DNA from: Pseudomonas mucidolens
GTDB lineage: Bacteria > Pseudomonadota > Gammaproteobacteria > Pseudomonadales > Pseudomonadaceae
Direction of reading: 5' to 3'
DNA length: 64,000 nucleotides
Assembly (NCBI RefSeq): GCF_900106045.1
Contig: NZ_LT629802.1
Coordinates: 2,108,001 to 2,172,000 of the forward strand
In this document: in pieces, positions 8,947 to 19,412 of the stretch
Layout of the letters: the number at the start of each line of letters is the position of its first letter
Position numbering within the stretch: position 1 is the stretch's first letter
The notes under the pieces: generated by a model
Databases searched by the model: none
What the model was told of the DNA's origin: nothing
The model's input: the letters and a program-made list of their open reading frames with translations, nothing else
Made by a program: the position numbers and the translations under genes

Positions 8947-10098
8947 CTACAGCTGATAGTGCCGCAGTTCCCTGGCGATCACCATTCGCTGAATCTCGCT
9001 GGTGCCTTCATAAATCTGGGTGATGCGTGCGTCGCGGTAATAGCGCTCAACCGGGTAATCCTCCAGGTAGCCGTATCCGCCATGGATCTGCATCGCTGAA
9101 GAACAGACTTTTTCAGCCATCTCGGACGCGAACAGCTTGGCCTGGGAGGCTTCCGACAGGCAGGGTTTGCCGGCACTGCGTAGACGTGCGGCATGTAGGA
9201 TCAGCAGGCGTGCCGCATTCAGGCGGGTCTGCATGTCGGCCAACAGGTTGGCAACGCTTTGGTGCTCGATGATTGCCCTGTCAAATTGCACCCGGTCACG
9301 GGCATAGGCCAACGCTGCTTCAAAGGCTGCGCGAGCGATACCCAACGCCTGCGCGGCAATCCCGATGCGGCCGCCTTCCAGGTTGGACAAGGCGATCGCC
9401 AGGCCTTTGCCGCGTTCGCCCAACAGGTTGGCTTCGGGTACCGTGCATTGATTGAGGGTGACGGCGCAGGTGTCCGAGGCGCGGATGCCCATTTTGTGCT
9501 CGGTGCGGTCCACGGTGAAGCCCGGTGTGTCGGTCGGTACCAGGAACGCGGAGAGCCCCTTTTTACCCAACTCGGGGTCGGTCACGGCAAACACAATGGC
9601 CAATTTGGCCCGCTTGCCATTGCTGACAAACTGCTTGGCGCCGTTGATCACCCACTGGCCGTCGCGCAGTTCGGCGCGAGTCCGCAGGTTATGGGCTTCG
9701 GAACCCGCCTGGGGTTCGGTCAGGCAAAAGCAACCGATGGCCTGGCCACTGGCAAGTTCGGCCAGCCAGGTTTCTTTCTGCACTTGTGTGCCGTAGTTGA
9801 GAAGTGGGCCGCAACCCACTGAATTATGGATACTCATCAATGCGCCCGTGGCGCCATCACCGGCGGAAATTTCTTCCACCGCCAGCGCGTAGGCAACATA
9901 GTCAACATAGGTGCCGCCCCATTCCTCCGGCACTACCATGCCCAGCAGGCCTAGTTCGCCCATCTTTGCCACCAAGGCATCGTCGATCCAGCCGGCTTTT
10001 TCCCAGGCTTGGGCATGGGGCGCGATTTCGCCACGGGCGAAGTCACGGGCCATGTCGCGGATCATGACTTGTTCTTCTGTAAATTCAATATCTTGCAT
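8947..10098 (-). CDS. Acyl-CoA dehydrogenase
   Basis: The 383-residue flavoprotein has the full family layout: an N-terminal helical domain ([16 protein letters not shown]), the FAD-binding beta region ([13 protein letters not shown]) and a C-terminal helical domain ending [24 protein letters not shown], split here from the catalytic-base motif [10 protein letters not shown]. It oxidises an acyl-CoA to the enoyl-CoA and passes electrons to ETF. It follows the 3-hydroxyisobutyryl-CoA hydrolase gene after 15 bp. The pair resembles the valine/isobutyryl-CoA branch and the PA0744-PA0746 type clusters, so an isobutyryl-CoA or short branched substrate is likely but not proven. Confidence 0.88.
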   Translation of the reverse strand: MQDIEFTEEQVMIRDMARDFARGEIAPHAQAWEKAGWIDDALVAKMGELGLLGMVVPEEWGGTYVDYVAYALAVEEISAGDGATGALMSIHNSVGCGPLLNYGTQVQKETWLAELASGQAIGCFCLTEPQAGSEAHNLRTRAELRDGQWVINGAKQFVSNGKRAKLAIVFAVTDPELGKKGLSAFLVPTDTPGFTVDRTEHKMGIRASDTCAVTLNQCTVPEANLLGERGKGLAIALSNLEGGRIGIAAQALGIARAAFEAALAYARDRVQFDRAIIEHQSVANLLADMQTRLNAARLLILHAARLRSAGKPCLSEASQAKLFASEMAEKVCSSAMQIHGGYGYLEDYPVERYYRDARITQIYEGTSEIQRMVIARELRHYQL

Positions 10099-10113
10099 TA
10101 CATAGTTCCCGTT

Positions 10114-11208
10114 TTACTGGAAGTCGCTGAAGAAGCTGTCGACGTGCTCGGCACTGAGTGCCCGCACGCTCGACGGATTCCAGCGTGGGGATTTGTCCTT
10201 ATCGATCAACAGGGCACGCACGCCTTCGATCAGGTCGCCACGGGCGAACCACTGGCGGTCCAGGTGCAGTTCCAGGGCAAAGCACGCTTCCAACGCCAGA
10301 TGGCGTCCACGGCGTAGCATGTCGAGGGTGACAGCCATGGCCAGCGGTGAGCGGGTCTGCATCAACTGTGCGGTGCTCAACGCCCATTCATGGCTGTCGG
10401 CCACGGTCACCGCCTGCAGTTGCTCGACAATGCTCGGCACATCGGGCAGCGCAAAGAAATGATCGATCGCCGGACGCAACACAGCCAACGGCGCATCAGG
10501 TAACTGCTGCTGTCCGAGCTTGGCCAAGACGCCCTGAAGATCCTTGAGAGGCGAGTCCTGCCATTGCAGGCGATCGAGGTTTTGGTCCAGTTGCGCGAGC
10601 TTGGCGCTGTCCAGATACCAGTCGGCCAGCCCGCAATACAAGGCGTCGGCGGCACGAATCTGTACCCCGGTGACGCCGAGGTAGGTGCCCAGCTCGCCGG
10701 GAATCCGCGACAGGAAATAACTGCCTCCCACGTCCGGGAAATAGCCAATGGCCACTTCCGGCATCGCCAGTCGGCTGCGCTCGGTGACCACTCGCAGGTC
10801 CGCGCCCTGGACCAATCCCATGCCGCCACCGAGAACAAATCCGTCCATCAGCGCAAGCACGGGTTTACGGTAATGATGAATCAACAAGTCAAGGGCATAC
10901 TCCTCGACGAAAAAGTCTTGGTGCAGGGTGTCGCCATTTTTGAAACTGTCGTAGAGCGAGCGGATATCGCCACCGGCGCAGAACGCCTTTTCGCCCGCGC
11001 CGCGCAGCACCACGGCAAGCACCTGCGAATCCTCAGCCCAGGCGCGAAGATGCCCGGTGAGGCTGCGAACCATGTCCAGGGTGAGGGCATTGAGGCCGGC
11101 AGGACGATTGAGGGTGAGGTGGCCGATGTGGTTGCGCACTTCGGCGAGGACCTCGTCTTGAACGGATTCGGCGCTGCGCGTCGCCTGTGATGGAGCCTGA
11201 GCAGTCAT
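10114..11208 (-). CDS. 3-hydroxyisobutyryl-CoA hydrolase / enoyl-CoA hydratase family protein
   Basis: The 364-residue crotonase-fold protein is of the longer ECH_2 type. It carries the oxyanion-hole segments LNRPAGLNALT near the N-terminus and GAGEKAFCAGGDIRSLY, then GFVLGGGMGL and the acidic PEVAIGYFPDVGGSYFL motif typical of HIBYL-CoA hydrolases. That enzyme releases 3-hydroxyisobutyrate from its CoA ester in valine breakdown. The start has AGGGAG 6 nt upstream. It is the first gene of a two-gene operon with the acyl-CoA dehydrogenase. Simple enoyl-CoA hydratase activity is an alternative. Confidence 0.85.
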   Translation of the reverse strand: MTAQAPSQATRSAESVQDEVLAEVRNHIGHLTLNRPAGLNALTLDMVRSLTGHLRAWAEDSQVLAVVLRGAGEKAFCAGGDIRSLYDSFKNGDTLHQDFFVEEYALDLLIHHYRKPVLALMDGFVLGGGMGLVQGADLRVVTERSRLAMPEVAIGYFPDVGGSYFLSRIPGELGTYLGVTGVQIRAADALYCGLADWYLDSAKLAQLDQNLDRLQWQDSPLKDLQGVLAKLGQQQLPDAPLAVLRPAIDHFFALPDVPSIVEQLQAVTVADSHEWALSTAQLMQTRSPLAMAVTLDMLRRGRHLALEACFALELHLDRQWFARGDLIEGVRALLIDKDKSPRWNPSSVRALSAEHVDSFFSDFQ

Positions 11209-11357
11209 CTGTAACTCCCTGCTTTTATTGTTCTATAGCCAAATGTTCGCGGACGAACCATCTCCGGATCCTACCAGTGCAAATTTGCCCGCTACAAGTC
11301 GGAATCCTGCAGGTCGTCTTTGCATTTATGCAGTGGAGCGATCGCTGAAGCCTGGCT

Positions 11358-12062
11358 CTACACGCGTTCCGCCAGGACTTCGCCAATGCTGCGGCGGCGG
11401 GCATGGTCTTCGGCGATATGGATCAGTTGTTCCAGTTCAGTCGGGGTGACGTCGAAAAACTGCTCCATCTGCGCCAGGGCTTGCTCCAGGTCGACCGCGG
11501 TGATCTTCGGGTCGACTTCCCGGGGACGTGTTTCCAGCACCAGCGCGGGTTCGCTGGCACCCTTGGGATAACGGGTGCGGGTCAGGTTGTTATAAGCCAG
11601 TGCCGTGAGCAGTAACGTACCAGCCCCGAGCATGACGGGGCCGACTTCCAGCCAACCCAGGGCGATGGACGCCGGATCGGCCAGCACCAGGGTCATTGCC
11701 AGGCCACCGGATGGCGGGTGCAGGCAACGCAGCCAGCACATCAGGATCAACGCCATCCCCGCAGCGAGGCAAGCACTGCCCAAGGAACGCCCCAACACCC
11801 GGGCCACCAGCAAGGCCACCACACTGGCACACAAGTAACTGCCGACAATCGACCACGGCTGGGCCAAAGCCCCCGATGACACGGCAAACAACAGCACAGC
11901 CGATGCACCCAACGGACCCAGCAAGTGCAGAGCGACCTCAGGACCGAACACCTGGGCGCATACCCAGATACTGAACAGGGTGCCAAGTGCCATGCCAATT
12001 GCGGCACGGCTCCATTCGGCGGGACGAGTATTGATGGCAGCGGGTAACCAGCGAGCGAGCAT
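11358..12062 (-). CDS. HPP family integral membrane protein
   Basis: The product has 234 residues from ATG 12062. The frame is open upstream to 12191, but that stretch contains an intrinsic-terminator-like hairpin and is poor as coding sequence. About five or six hydrophobic helices surround the family signature CLHPPSGGLAMTLV. A soluble tail of about 70 residues follows (PKITAVDLEQALAQMEQFFDVTPTEL). The tail looks like a remnant or linker of the C-terminal CBS region seen in longer homologues, so this copy is the short form. HPP proteins are poorly characterised; some cyanobacterial relatives carry nitrite across the plastid or inner membrane. No clear ribosome site is seen. The leader features are listed separately. 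Confidence 0.75.
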   Translation of the reverse strand: MLARWLPAAINTRPAEWSRAAIGMALGTLFSIWVCAQVFGPEVALHLLGPLGASAVLLFAVSSGALAQPWSIVGSYLCASVVALLVARVLGRSLGSACLAAGMALILMCWLRCLHPPSGGLAMTLVLADPASIALGWLEVGPVMLGAGTLLLTALAYNNLTRTRYPKGASEPALVLETRPREVDPKITAVDLEQALAQMEQFFDVTPTELEQLIHIAEDHARRRSIGEVLAERV

Positions 12063-12092
12063 TGCAAAAACATCCAATCTAAAAAGCGGGCG

Positions 12093-12158
12093 AAAAAAAG
12101 GGCCTTTCGGTTTCCCGTAAAGCCCTTCGAATGTTCCTGCATTTGGGGGAGGAACCGA
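12093..12158 (-). promoter_or_regulatory. Attenuator-like leader of the HPP gene (terminator plus competing pairing)
   Basis: On the minus strand a GC-rich hairpin (12098-12127) with a GAAA tetraloop is followed by seven Ts (12093-12099), just before ATG 12062. Upstream, GTTCCT/AGGAAC can form a small hairpin (12133-12155). TCGGTT (12153-12158) can pair with AACCGA (12107-12112) inside the terminator stem, giving mutually exclusive folds. A plain terminator for the 86-codon gene upstream is the main alternative. Confidence 0.45.
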
Positions 12159-12196
12159 CGCAGTGTGCCGACCTGACTGGCTCATTTCCAATGCAT

Positions 12197-12221
12197 ATTA
12201 ATGCAGGTCAAGTGCATTAAT
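12197..12221. promoter_or_regulatory. Operator-like inverted repeat upstream of the HPP gene
   Basis: ATTAATGCA and TGCATTAAT form perfect 9-bp arms around a 7-nt spacer. The spacer holds TTGACC on the minus strand, a possible -35 element for the HPP transcript. Size and symmetry suggest a dimeric repressor site; no regulator gene is adjacent. Confidence 0.5.
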
Positions 12222-12239
12222 TTTGCTTGATCAATCCTT

Positions 12240-12500
12240 TCATTCCCCCACCGGTGTCCGTGGCCCGGCTGGCACGCTGACCTTGCCCAGCACTCGTTCG
12301 TGATTCTCGGCATTGATCAGCAGTTTCTGTACATTTTCCCGCAACTGCGGGTCATTGGCTAACGGCCCCTTGAGCGCGACGAGGGCATCGCGCAACTCCA
12401 TCAATCGATTCAGGGAGGGAACCTGTATATAACCGACATTCACACGCTCACCACACAGGGTTGCAGGGAATGCGGAGACACGCGATTGCTTATCAGACAC
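12240..12500 (-). CDS. Small conserved-looking hypothetical protein
   Basis: The product has 86 residues from GTG 12500, chosen because AGAGGA stands 8 nt upstream; the frame stays open to 12620 without a ribosome site. It is soluble, with a helical C-terminal half (LNRLMELRDALVALKGPL, LRENVQKLLINAENHERVL) that could pair as a coiled coil, and a Pro-rich end. I do not recognise the family. It stands alone between ugd and the HPP gene, on the same strand as both. Confidence 0.6.
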   Translation of the reverse strand: MSDKQSRVSAFPATLCGERVNVGYIQVPSLNRLMELRDALVALKGPLANDPQLRENVQKLLINAENHERVLGKVSVPAGPRTPVGE

Positions 12501-12742
12501 AAGAGTATTCCTCTGAAAAATAGATGTGCCCTGGATAGCTCGGCTTGAGTCGCTTTCAGCTGTTTGTAGCCGCTGAACGAAAGTATGCAGGTGGTGGTAA
12601 TTAAGTAACTCACAGTGCACAGTGAGTTTACCGCTGGCCTATAGACGCCGGAAGGGGCGCTCATACAGGCCGTTACTGATACAGGCGTAGGACTCTTCTC
12701 GATAATCCCCTGCGGCGTCACTGAAGGTGGACGCCAAAGGGA

Positions 12743-14122
12743 CTAAGCTTCCAGCAAACGCGGTATCCATTGCTGTTGCGGCATCGGCAAGGTGCACGAC
12801 GCGCCACGGCCCATGGGGAAATAGTGGAACCCCTTGCGTGCCAGTCGCTCGGCGTCATAAAGGTTGCGTCCGTCGAAAATCACCGGGGCTTTGAGGCGCT
12901 GTTGCAGCAGGTCAAAATCCGGCGCCTTGAACTGCTGCCACTCGGTGCAGATGATCAACGCGTCGGAGCCGCCGAGTGTCGATTCCGGCGTGCCCATCAA
13001 CATCAGGCGCGGATCATCGCCGTACAGGCGCTGGGTTTCCTGCATGGCTTCCGGGTCGAAGGCGCGTACGTTGGCGCCTGCGGCCCACAGCGATTCCATC
13101 AGCACCCGACTGGGTGCGTCGCGCATGTCATCAGTATTGGGCTTGAACGCCAAGCCCCACAAGGCAAATGTCTTGCCGCGCAGCTCACCCTTGTAGAACG
13201 CCTTGACCCGCTCGAACAATTTGCTTTTCTGGCGCTGGTTGATGGCTTCCACCGCCTCCAGCAAGTCACTGGAGCAATGCGCTTGTTTAGCGCTGTGAAT
13301 CAGCGCGCGCATGTCCTTGGGGAAACACGAGCCACCATAACCGCAGCCCGGGTAGATGAAGTGGTAACCGATTCGGGAGTCGGCTCCGATGCCCAGACGC
13401 ACCGACTCGATATCCGCCCCCAAGTGTTCGGCCAGTTCGGCGATCTGGTTGATAAAGCTGATCTTGGTCGCCAGCATGCAGTTGGCGGCATACTTGGTCA
13501 GTTCGGCGCTGCGCAGGTCCATGAAGATAATGCGATCATGGTTACGGTTGAACGGCGCGTACAGATCACGCATCACATCGCGGACCTCCTCACGTTCGCA
13601 GCCGATGATGATCCGGTCCGGACGACGGCAGTCGGCCACCGCTGATCCTTCCTTGAGAAACTCTGGGTTGGACACGATATCGAACGTCAAGGTGCGCCCG
13701 GACAGACGCAAGGCGTCTTCGATATGCGCACGCAGGGTATCGCCGGTACCCACCGGCACGGTGGACTTCTCGACCAGGATCACCGGCTGAACCCGGTGAC
13801 GGGCCACAGCATCGCCCACCGAGAAAACATATTTCAAGTCAGCCGAGCCGTCTTCGTGCGAGGGTGTGCCGACGGCGATAAACAGCACGTCGCCATGTTC
13901 CACCGCAAGCTTTTCGTCAGCGGTGAACGTCAGTCGAGCGCTCTCCAGGTTTTCCTTGACCAGGCTGGCGAGTCCCGGCTCGAAAATGCTCACGTGTCCT
14001 TGCTGCAACAGGCGTACTTTGTCTTCATCGACGTCCATGCAAATGACATCGTGGCCGACCTCGGCCAGTACGGTGGCCTGTACCAGGCCGACATAACCAC
14101 TACCAAATACGCTGATTTTCAT
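12743..14122 (-). CDS. ugd: UDP-glucose 6-dehydrogenase
   Basis: The 459-residue enzyme oxidises UDP-glucose to UDP-glucuronate with NAD, supplying the precursor for Ara4N. The N-terminal Rossmann motif [18 protein letters not shown] is complete. The catalytic Cys lies in [12 protein letters not shown], and the C-terminal UDP-binding domain carries [17 protein letters not shown]. The true start is ATG 14122 with AGGAAT upstream; the frame is open further but that part is antisense-like sequence inside arnF/arnE. The ATG overlaps the arnF stop, so it is the last gene of the arn operon, as in other pseudomonads. Confidence 0.95.
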   Translation of the reverse strand: MKISVFGSGYVGLVQATVLAEVGHDVICMDVDEDKVRLLQQGHVSIFEPGLASLVKENLESARLTFTADEKLAVEHGDVLFIAVGTPSHEDGSADLKYVFSVGDAVARHRVQPVILVEKSTVPVGTGDTLRAHIEDALRLSGRTLTFDIVSNPEFLKEGSAVADCRRPDRIIIGCEREEVRDVMRDLYAPFNRNHDRIIFMDLRSAELTKYAANCMLATKISFINQIAELAEHLGADIESVRLGIGADSRIGYHFIYPGCGYGGSCFPKDMRALIHSAKQAHCSSDLLEAVEAINQRQKSKLFERVKAFYKGELRGKTFALWGLAFKPNTDDMRDAPSRVLMESLWAAGANVRAFDPEAMQETQRLYGDDPRLMLMGTPESTLGGSDALIICTEWQQFKAPDFDLLQQRLKAPVIFDGRNLYDAERLARKGFHYFPMGRGASCTLPMPQQQWIPRLLEA

Positions 14123-14532
14123 GGGGTATTCCTGGTGCTTGTAGCGTTGCTGCGACGGGAGTTGATGATCACGACGCCGAAGATGACCAACGCCACCCCC
14201 AACGTCCTGGACACTGAAAAGTGCTCGTTGAAAACCGGCAGGCTGGCGGCCAGCAGATACACCAGGGCATAACTGATGCTCAGCAGTGAATAAGCACGAC
14301 CAAGCGGTAGATGCCGCAAGGCGCCCAGCCAGCAGAGCATCGACAAAGCGTAGGCGAAGATCGCCAGGCTCACGACGCCCAGCGCGGCGAGATCCAGAGC
14401 GCCGCTGTTGAAGGTGCTCAGCCATTGGCTGGGCAGCGGCAAGCGGGTCATGCTCCAACGCATGCCCAGTTGGGCGGCGCTGACCAACGTCACGCTGCCC
14501 AGCGCCAGGGCAAAGCCGCGCACCCGACTCAT
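14119..14532 (-). CDS. arnF: 4-amino-4-deoxy-L-arabinose-phosphoundecaprenol flippase subunit ArnF
   Basis: The 137-residue protein has four hydrophobic helices ([39 protein letters not shown]; ...) and belongs to the small EamA/SMR-like family. With ArnE it is thought to flip undecaprenyl-phosphate-Ara4N to the periplasmic face. The start overlaps the arnE stop (ATGA), and its own stop overlaps the ugd start. The assignment rests on size, membrane pattern and operon position. Confidence 0.9.
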   Translation of the reverse strand: MSRVRGFALALGSVTLVSAAQLGMRWSMTRLPLPSQWLSTFNSGALDLAALGVVSLAIFAYALSMLCWLGALRHLPLGRAYSLLSISYALVYLLAASLPVFNEHFSVSRTLGVALVIFGVVIINSRRSNATSTRNTP

Positions 14533-14876
14533 ACTTCAGCCCCCAGCAATGCCACGCCCGCGATGACCAGTGCGACACCCCACCAGTGGCGGCGATCCAC
14601 CGGCTCATGGAAGACAAAACGCGCCACCAGGGTGATCAGGACAAAGTTCAGGCTGAGCATCGGATAGGCGATGCCGACCTCCAGGCGTTGCAGTACCAGC
14701 AGCCATACCAGCAGGCCCAGGCCAAGGCATAGCAGCGCCGACCACAGCCAGGGCGAAGCCACTTTTGTGCGCCAACCGTGTGGCCGGTCGCGCCAGCTGT
14801 CGACGGCAAATTTCTGCGAGACCTGCCCCAGGCAGGTCAACAGGCACGCGGCCAGCAGCAAAAGCAGGGTGATCAT
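14529..14876 (-). CDS. arnE: 4-amino-4-deoxy-L-arabinose-phosphoundecaprenol flippase subunit ArnE
   Basis: The 115-residue protein has four membrane helices and the SMR-like signature [19 protein letters not shown] (here [12 protein letters not shown]). It is the partner of ArnF. Its start overlaps the arnT stop by ATGA and its stop overlaps arnF in the same way, which points to translational coupling. Confidence 0.9.
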   Translation of the reverse strand: MITLLLLLAACLLTCLGQVSQKFAVDSWRDRPHGWRTKVASPWLWSALLCLGLGLLVWLLVLQRLEVGIAYPMLSLNFVLITLVARFVFHEPVDRRHWWGVALVIAGVALLGAEV

Positions 14877-16528
14877 GGCACTGCCTGCGGGAAGATCAGG
14901 ATGACCATGTTGCCTTGTTCATAACGCTTGGCATCCTTGGGCAACAGATTCAGCTCCATGCGCGCGTAGTCGCCCTTGACCCGCATCACCACGCCCACCG
15001 AACCTTTTTGGCGCGCCTTGGCCAGCCACTTCAGGACTTGCGGGATATCCACGCGCCGATAAGCGGTGTCCGCAAACGCGATACCGTACTTCACTTCGCC
15101 GACGGTGTTGTACAAGGTGATTTCCGGACGCCCCAGACGCCAGGACAAGGCAGAAGCAGCCCCCAGGTCGTTGCTCAGCAACGCCGAGGCCTGCTGTAAC
15201 TCAGGAACGTGATCAATGATCAGTTGGTCCGGCGTCTTGTTGTACACCACCGAATGGGGCAGGGCCGCGGGGACCAACGCCACCAGCAGCCAACTGCCGA
15301 TGGCCGGGGCAGCCCACAGGCGCAGAGGACGTGTGGCCTGCAACAGGTTGGATAGAATCCAGCCCACCAGCACAATAACCACCAGCACCAGGCTCAGCAG
15401 TTCCTCGTGAAGGTCATACAAAGGCTTCTTTATCTGGAAGTAGACCAAGGCCAGCAAGCCCAGTACGCCGAGGACCAGGTTGAGCCAACCGTTGACTTGC
15501 AATGTACGCCCACGGGCTGCGGCCAGTTTTTCGGCCAACGTGTTCCCCATCAACAGTGCCAGCGGTAACAGGCACGGCAGGATGTACGCCGGCAGCTTAC
15601 CCTTGCTCAGGCTGAAGAACGCCAGCGGCATCAGCAGCCACAACAGCAGGAAACCGCTTTTTGGCGTACGCCTTGCCTGCCAGGCCTGTTTCAAGGTCGC
15701 GGGCAGCAACACCACCCAGGGCAGGCTGAAGGCCACCAGCAAGGGCAAGTAGTACCACCAGGCTGCATCGTGTTGGGCATCCGCGCCGGCAAACCGCTGG
15801 ATGTGTTCATGCCAGAAAAAAAAGCGCCAGTAATCCGGTTCCTGGGCATGCACCATCAAGGCCCAAGGCAGGCTGACGACAATCGCCACCGCAATCGCTA
15901 CACTGCCATGGGTCAGCAGCTCGCGCGTGCGCTTTTGCCACACCATATAGGGCAGGGCAATCAATATAGGCAGCAACCACGCCAGAAATCCCTTGGTCAT
16001 GAACCCCATGGCACACGCCAGGCCGAGCAAGGTCCAGGCCCCCAATCGGGCGCGCCGACTGCTGCTGTCAAAGCACAGCCACAACGCCACAACGCTGAGG
16101 TTGACCCAGAAGGTGAACTGCGGATCGAGATTGGCATAGCCGCCCGACGCGGCGATGCTGACAAAACTCATGTACAGCAGACTGCTGGCCAAGCTCTTGC
16201 GCGGATCGTTCCACAAGCGTCGGGACATGAAATAAACCAGCAGGATGCTCAGGCCTGTCGCCAGCGCCGAAGCAAAACGCACGCCGAACAGGTTCTGGCC
16301 GAAAATCGCCTGGCCCAGGGCGATCATCCAGTACCCGGCCACCGGTTTCTCGAAATAGCGGATCCCCATAAAGTGCGGGGACGCCCATTTGCCGGTCAGC
16401 AGCATTTCCTGGCTGATCTGCGCGTAGCGGGTTTCATCGGGTATCCACAAGCCATGAGTCGCCATCGGCACCAGATAGCACAAACCAAAGACCAATAAGA
16501 GCAGGGGCAGGGCCCAACGGCGAATCAT
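14873..16528 (-). CDS. arnT: Undecaprenyl phosphate-alpha-L-Ara4N transferase ArnT
   Basis: The 551-residue GT-C glycosyltransferase moves Ara4N from its lipid carrier to lipid A, giving resistance to cationic peptides and polymyxin. It has about a dozen membrane helices. The first periplasmic loop carries the family's acidic [16 protein letters not shown] motif and [12 protein letters not shown]. The C-terminal third is soluble. ATG 16528 is preferred over the longer frame (to 16549) because it overlaps the arnD stop as ATGA. Confidence 0.95.
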   Translation of the reverse strand: MIRRWALPLLLLVFGLCYLVPMATHGLWIPDETRYAQISQEMLLTGKWASPHFMGIRYFEKPVAGYWMIALGQAIFGQNLFGVRFASALATGLSILLVYFMSRRLWNDPRKSLASSLLYMSFVSIAASGGYANLDPQFTFWVNLSVVALWLCFDSSSRRARLGAWTLLGLACAMGFMTKGFLAWLLPILIALPYMVWQKRTRELLTHGSVAIAVAIVVSLPWALMVHAQEPDYWRFFFWHEHIQRFAGADAQHDAAWWYYLPLLVAFSLPWVVLLPATLKQAWQARRTPKSGFLLLWLLMPLAFFSLSKGKLPAYILPCLLPLALLMGNTLAEKLAAARGRTLQVNGWLNLVLGVLGLLALVYFQIKKPLYDLHEELLSLVLVVIVLVGWILSNLLQATRPLRLWAAPAIGSWLLVALVPAALPHSVVYNKTPDQLIIDHVPELQQASALLSNDLGAASALSWRLGRPEITLYNTVGEVKYGIAFADTAYRRVDIPQVLKWLAKARQKGSVGVVMRVKGDYARMELNLLPKDAKRYEQGNMVILIFPQAVP

Positions 16529-17409
16529 GCCTTCTGCACTCCCAGCCAACCTTCGCGGCCGCTGAGCACGCCGCGAGTCAGGTGCGCCTGGGGCAAGGTT
16601 GCCGGTTGCGCCGGCAACAGATTACCCAGAGGCTGAAACTCAATGCCACGCTGCCCGGCCTGGGCAAGCAACTGGCGAAAATCATTGGCCATCAGAATCC
16701 CTTCCACTTCTGCGTGGATCGTATAGACGTTGAATGTCGATTCGGTGAATCGCTCGAGAATGAAGCGGTTGAAGTCCCTGGCCGCCACGCGCGGGCCGAC
16801 GACTTCGTCGAAGGTCGGCAGATTGACCGGTACCTGTGGCGTGCCGGCGCTGCCATCGGCGAGGATCGGACGGAACGGACTATCACCCCGGCAATCACTG
16901 TTGTAACGAAAGTTGAAGGCTTGCTTGGCTTGCACGACACGCTCGTCCGCGCGCCAACCGGCGGCGGCGGAACAGTCGACCGGCTCGCCGAGGATCTCGC
17001 TCAAGGTCTCGACCCCGCGGTGGATCTGCTCCACCAACTGGACGTCGCTCCAACGTCCGGCGTTGGCTTGCCAGCCATGGTGGTCCCATGCGTGCAGCCC
17101 AACCTCGTGTCCAGCGGCCTTGGCCCGGCGCATCAGATGCCCCAGATCGCGACCGATGGGCTTACCTGGCCACGCAGTGCCCGCCAGCAGAATGTCCCAG
17201 CCGTACAACCCGGCCGCGTTGGAGCGCAGCATCTTCCACAGGAACCGTGGACGCATCAGGCGCCACAAGTGACGCCCCATGTTGTCCGGACCGACGCTGA
17301 AAAAGAACGTGGCCTTGATTCCGGCTTCATCCAGCAGCTCCAGCAACCGCGGCACACCTTCACGGGTGCCCCGGTAGGTGTCGACGTCTATGCGCAAACC
17401 TGCCTTCAT
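16525..17409 (-). CDS. arnD: 4-deoxy-4-formamido-L-arabinose-phosphoundecaprenol deformylase ArnD
   Basis: The 294-residue member of the NodB/polysaccharide-deacetylase family removes the formyl group from undecaprenyl-phosphate-Ara4FN. Visible motifs are [11 protein letters not shown] (catalytic and metal-binding Asp), [23 protein letters not shown] (metal His) and the late HAEVEG. The start codon shares one base with the arnA stop (TAATG), and the stop overlaps arnT. Confidence 0.94.
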   Translation of the reverse strand: MKAGLRIDVDTYRGTREGVPRLLELLDEAGIKATFFFSVGPDNMGRHLWRLMRPRFLWKMLRSNAAGLYGWDILLAGTAWPGKPIGRDLGHLMRRAKAAGHEVGLHAWDHHGWQANAGRWSDVQLVEQIHRGVETLSEILGEPVDCSAAAGWRADERVVQAKQAFNFRYNSDCRGDSPFRPILADGSAGTPQVPVNLPTFDEVVGPRVAARDFNRFILERFTESTFNVYTIHAEVEGILMANDFRQLLAQAGQRGIEFQPLGNLLPAQPATLPQAHLTRGVLSGREGWLGVQKA

Positions 17410-19412
17410 TAACGAGCTTCTTCGGTGGATTGAGCGATTTCCAGCATCGCTTCACGCAGGAAAAAATCCAGGGTGTTGCCGATGGTTTCGTGCATTGGCA
17501 CCGTGGGTTCCCAGTTCAGCAGGCGCTTGGCATTGGCGATACTCGGTTTGCGGTGCGCCACATCCTGGTAGCCGTTACCGTAGAAAGCCTTGCTTTCCAC
17601 CTCACGGAAACCGGCGAACGGTGGGAAGTTGGCGCGCAGTGGATGAGCTTCGAACTGACGCAGCAGCTCTTCGCCCAACTGGCGGATGCTCGCTTCGTTG
17701 TCCGGGTTGCCGATGTTGATGATCTGACCGTCACACGCATCATTTTCGTTATCAATGATCCGCGCCAGGGCCTCGATGCCATCGGCAATGTCGGTAAAAC
17801 AGCGTTTCTGTTCACCACCGTCGAACAGGCGGATCGGCGTGCCTTCCACCAGGTTGAGGATCAGCTGGGTGATGGCCCGGGAGCTGCCGATACGCGCCGA
17901 ATCCAGGCGATCCAGACGCGGGCCCATCCAGTTGAAGGGGCGAAACAGGGTGAATTTCAGGCCCTTGACGCCGTAGGCCCAGATCACCCGGTCGAGCAAT
18001 TGCTTGGAGACCGAATAGATCCAACGCTGCTTGTTGATCGGCCCGACCACCAGGTTGGAGGTGTCTTCATCGAAATTCTGGTCCTGGCACATGCCATAGA
18101 CTTCGGAGGTCGAGGGGAAGATCACGCGCTTGTCATATTTGACGCAGTAGCGCACCAGCTTCAGGTTTTCTTCGAAGTCCAGTTCGAACACGCGCAGCGG
18201 GTTACGGGTGTATTCGATAGGGGTGGCGATGGCCACCAGCGGCAGGATCACGTCACATTTCTTGATGTGGTACTCGATCCACTCGGAGTGAATGCTGATA
18301 TCGCCTTCCACATAGTGGAAATGGGGGTGGCTGCGCAGACGCTCGATGGCGTCGGAGCCGATGTCCAGACCGTAGACTTCGTAGCGGTCATCGCGCAGCA
18401 GGCGTTCGGACAGGTGATTGCCGATAAAGCCGTTCACACCCAGGATCAACACCCGGGTACGGCGTGGCTTGCGGCCGGACTCGGCGCCGCGCAGCATGGA
18501 ACCTTCCACCAGCCCCAACTCGTCGGCCAGCGCCGGCCCGGCCAGGTACAGACCGTTATCAGCGCGCTGACCGGACTTGATGAGCAGGGAATCCTCACCG
18601 CACGCAATGCACAGTGGATCAACGCTGATCACACGGCCCGGCGCCAGGCCGTGGTTACCTTTGACGACTTCGGCGCTCCAGACAATCAGCTTGTGCTCGC
18701 CAACCGCGCAAAAGGCGCCCGGGTAAGGCTGGGTCACGGCACGGACCAGGTTGAACAGTTCTTCAGCCGGTTTTTTCCATTCCAGCTTGCCGTCGGCGGC
18801 GGTGCGACGACCGAAACAGCTGGCCTGGCGCTCGTCCTGGGCGGTTTCCGTCAACGTGCCCTTGGCCAGTTGCGGCAGCGCGTCGCTCAGCAGGCTACGC
18901 GCGGCATCACGCAACTTGGCGTGCAGGCTCAGGGCGGTGTCGCTGCGCTCGATGCCGACCTTTTGCTGAGCCACAATGGCCCCGGCATCGGCACGCTGGA
19001 CCATACGGTGCAGCGTCACGCCGGTTTCGCGCTCACCGTTGACCAGCACCCAGTTCGCCGGTGCGCGCCCGCGGTATTTGGGCAGCAACGAACCATGCAG
19101 ATTGAACCCGCCTTTACCCGCGGTGGCCAATAGGGCCTCGCTCAACAGGTTGCGGTAGTAGAACGAGAAAATGAAATCCGGCTTGAGCTTGGCAACACGC
19201 TCGACCCACAGCGGGTGGTTGGCATCTTCCGGCGCATGCACCGCAATGCCCTTGCGCGCGCACAGTTGGGCTACAGAAGCGTAGAAGGTGTTTTCCTTGG
19301 GGTCGTCGGCATGGGTGAACACGGCAGCAATGTCATAGCCAGCGGCAAGCAGGGCTTCAATGCCGGCACAGCCAATATCGTGATAAGCAAAGACAACAAC
19401 GTTGGGATTCAT
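17409..19412 (-). CDS. arnA: Bifunctional UDP-glucuronate decarboxylase / UDP-Ara4N formyltransferase ArnA
   Basis: The 667-residue enzyme is a two-domain fusion. Residues 1 to about 300 form the formyltransferase, with [16 protein letters not shown] holding catalytic Asn104 and His106. From about 330 a short-chain-dehydrogenase-like decarboxylase follows, starting [15 protein letters not shown], with the SEVYG and YSVSKQ motifs. It decarboxylates UDP-glucuronate to the 4-keto pentose and formylates UDP-Ara4N. The transamination between these steps needs ArnB, which is absent from this locus. It overlaps arnC by ATGA. Confidence 0.96.
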   Translation of the reverse strand: MNPNVVVFAYHDIGCAGIEALLAAGYDIAAVFTHADDPKENTFYASVAQLCARKGIAVHAPEDANHPLWVERVAKLKPDFIFSFYYRNLLSEALLATAGKGGFNLHGSLLPKYRGRAPANWVLVNGERETGVTLHRMVQRADAGAIVAQQKVGIERSDTALSLHAKLRDAARSLLSDALPQLAKGTLTETAQDERQASCFGRRTAADGKLEWKKPAEELFNLVRAVTQPYPGAFCAVGEHKLIVWSAEVVKGNHGLAPGRVISVDPLCIACGEDSLLIKSGQRADNGLYLAGPALADELGLVEGSMLRGAESGRKPRRTRVLILGVNGFIGNHLSERLLRDDRYEVYGLDIGSDAIERLRSHPHFHYVEGDISIHSEWIEYHIKKCDVILPLVAIATPIEYTRNPLRVFELDFEENLKLVRYCVKYDKRVIFPSTSEVYGMCQDQNFDEDTSNLVVGPINKQRWIYSVSKQLLDRVIWAYGVKGLKFTLFRPFNWMGPRLDRLDSARIGSSRAITQLILNLVEGTPIRLFDGGEQKRCFTDIADGIEALARIIDNENDACDGQIINIGNPDNEASIRQLGEELLRQFEAHPLRANFPPFAGFREVESKAFYGNGYQDVAHRKPSIANAKRLLNWEPTVPMHETIGNTLDFFLREAMLEIAQSTEEAR

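Noticed and set aside
12063..12191. N-terminal extension of the HPP protein to 12191 or 12185
   Set aside because: The extension would translate a terminator-like hairpin with a T run, has no good ribosome site and lacks family sequence; ATG 12062 begins the typical ARWLPAAINTRP start.
17430..19133. 567-codon open frame opposite arnA
   Set aside because: It is the shadow of a well-supported gene in GC-rich sequence, with no motif or start signal.
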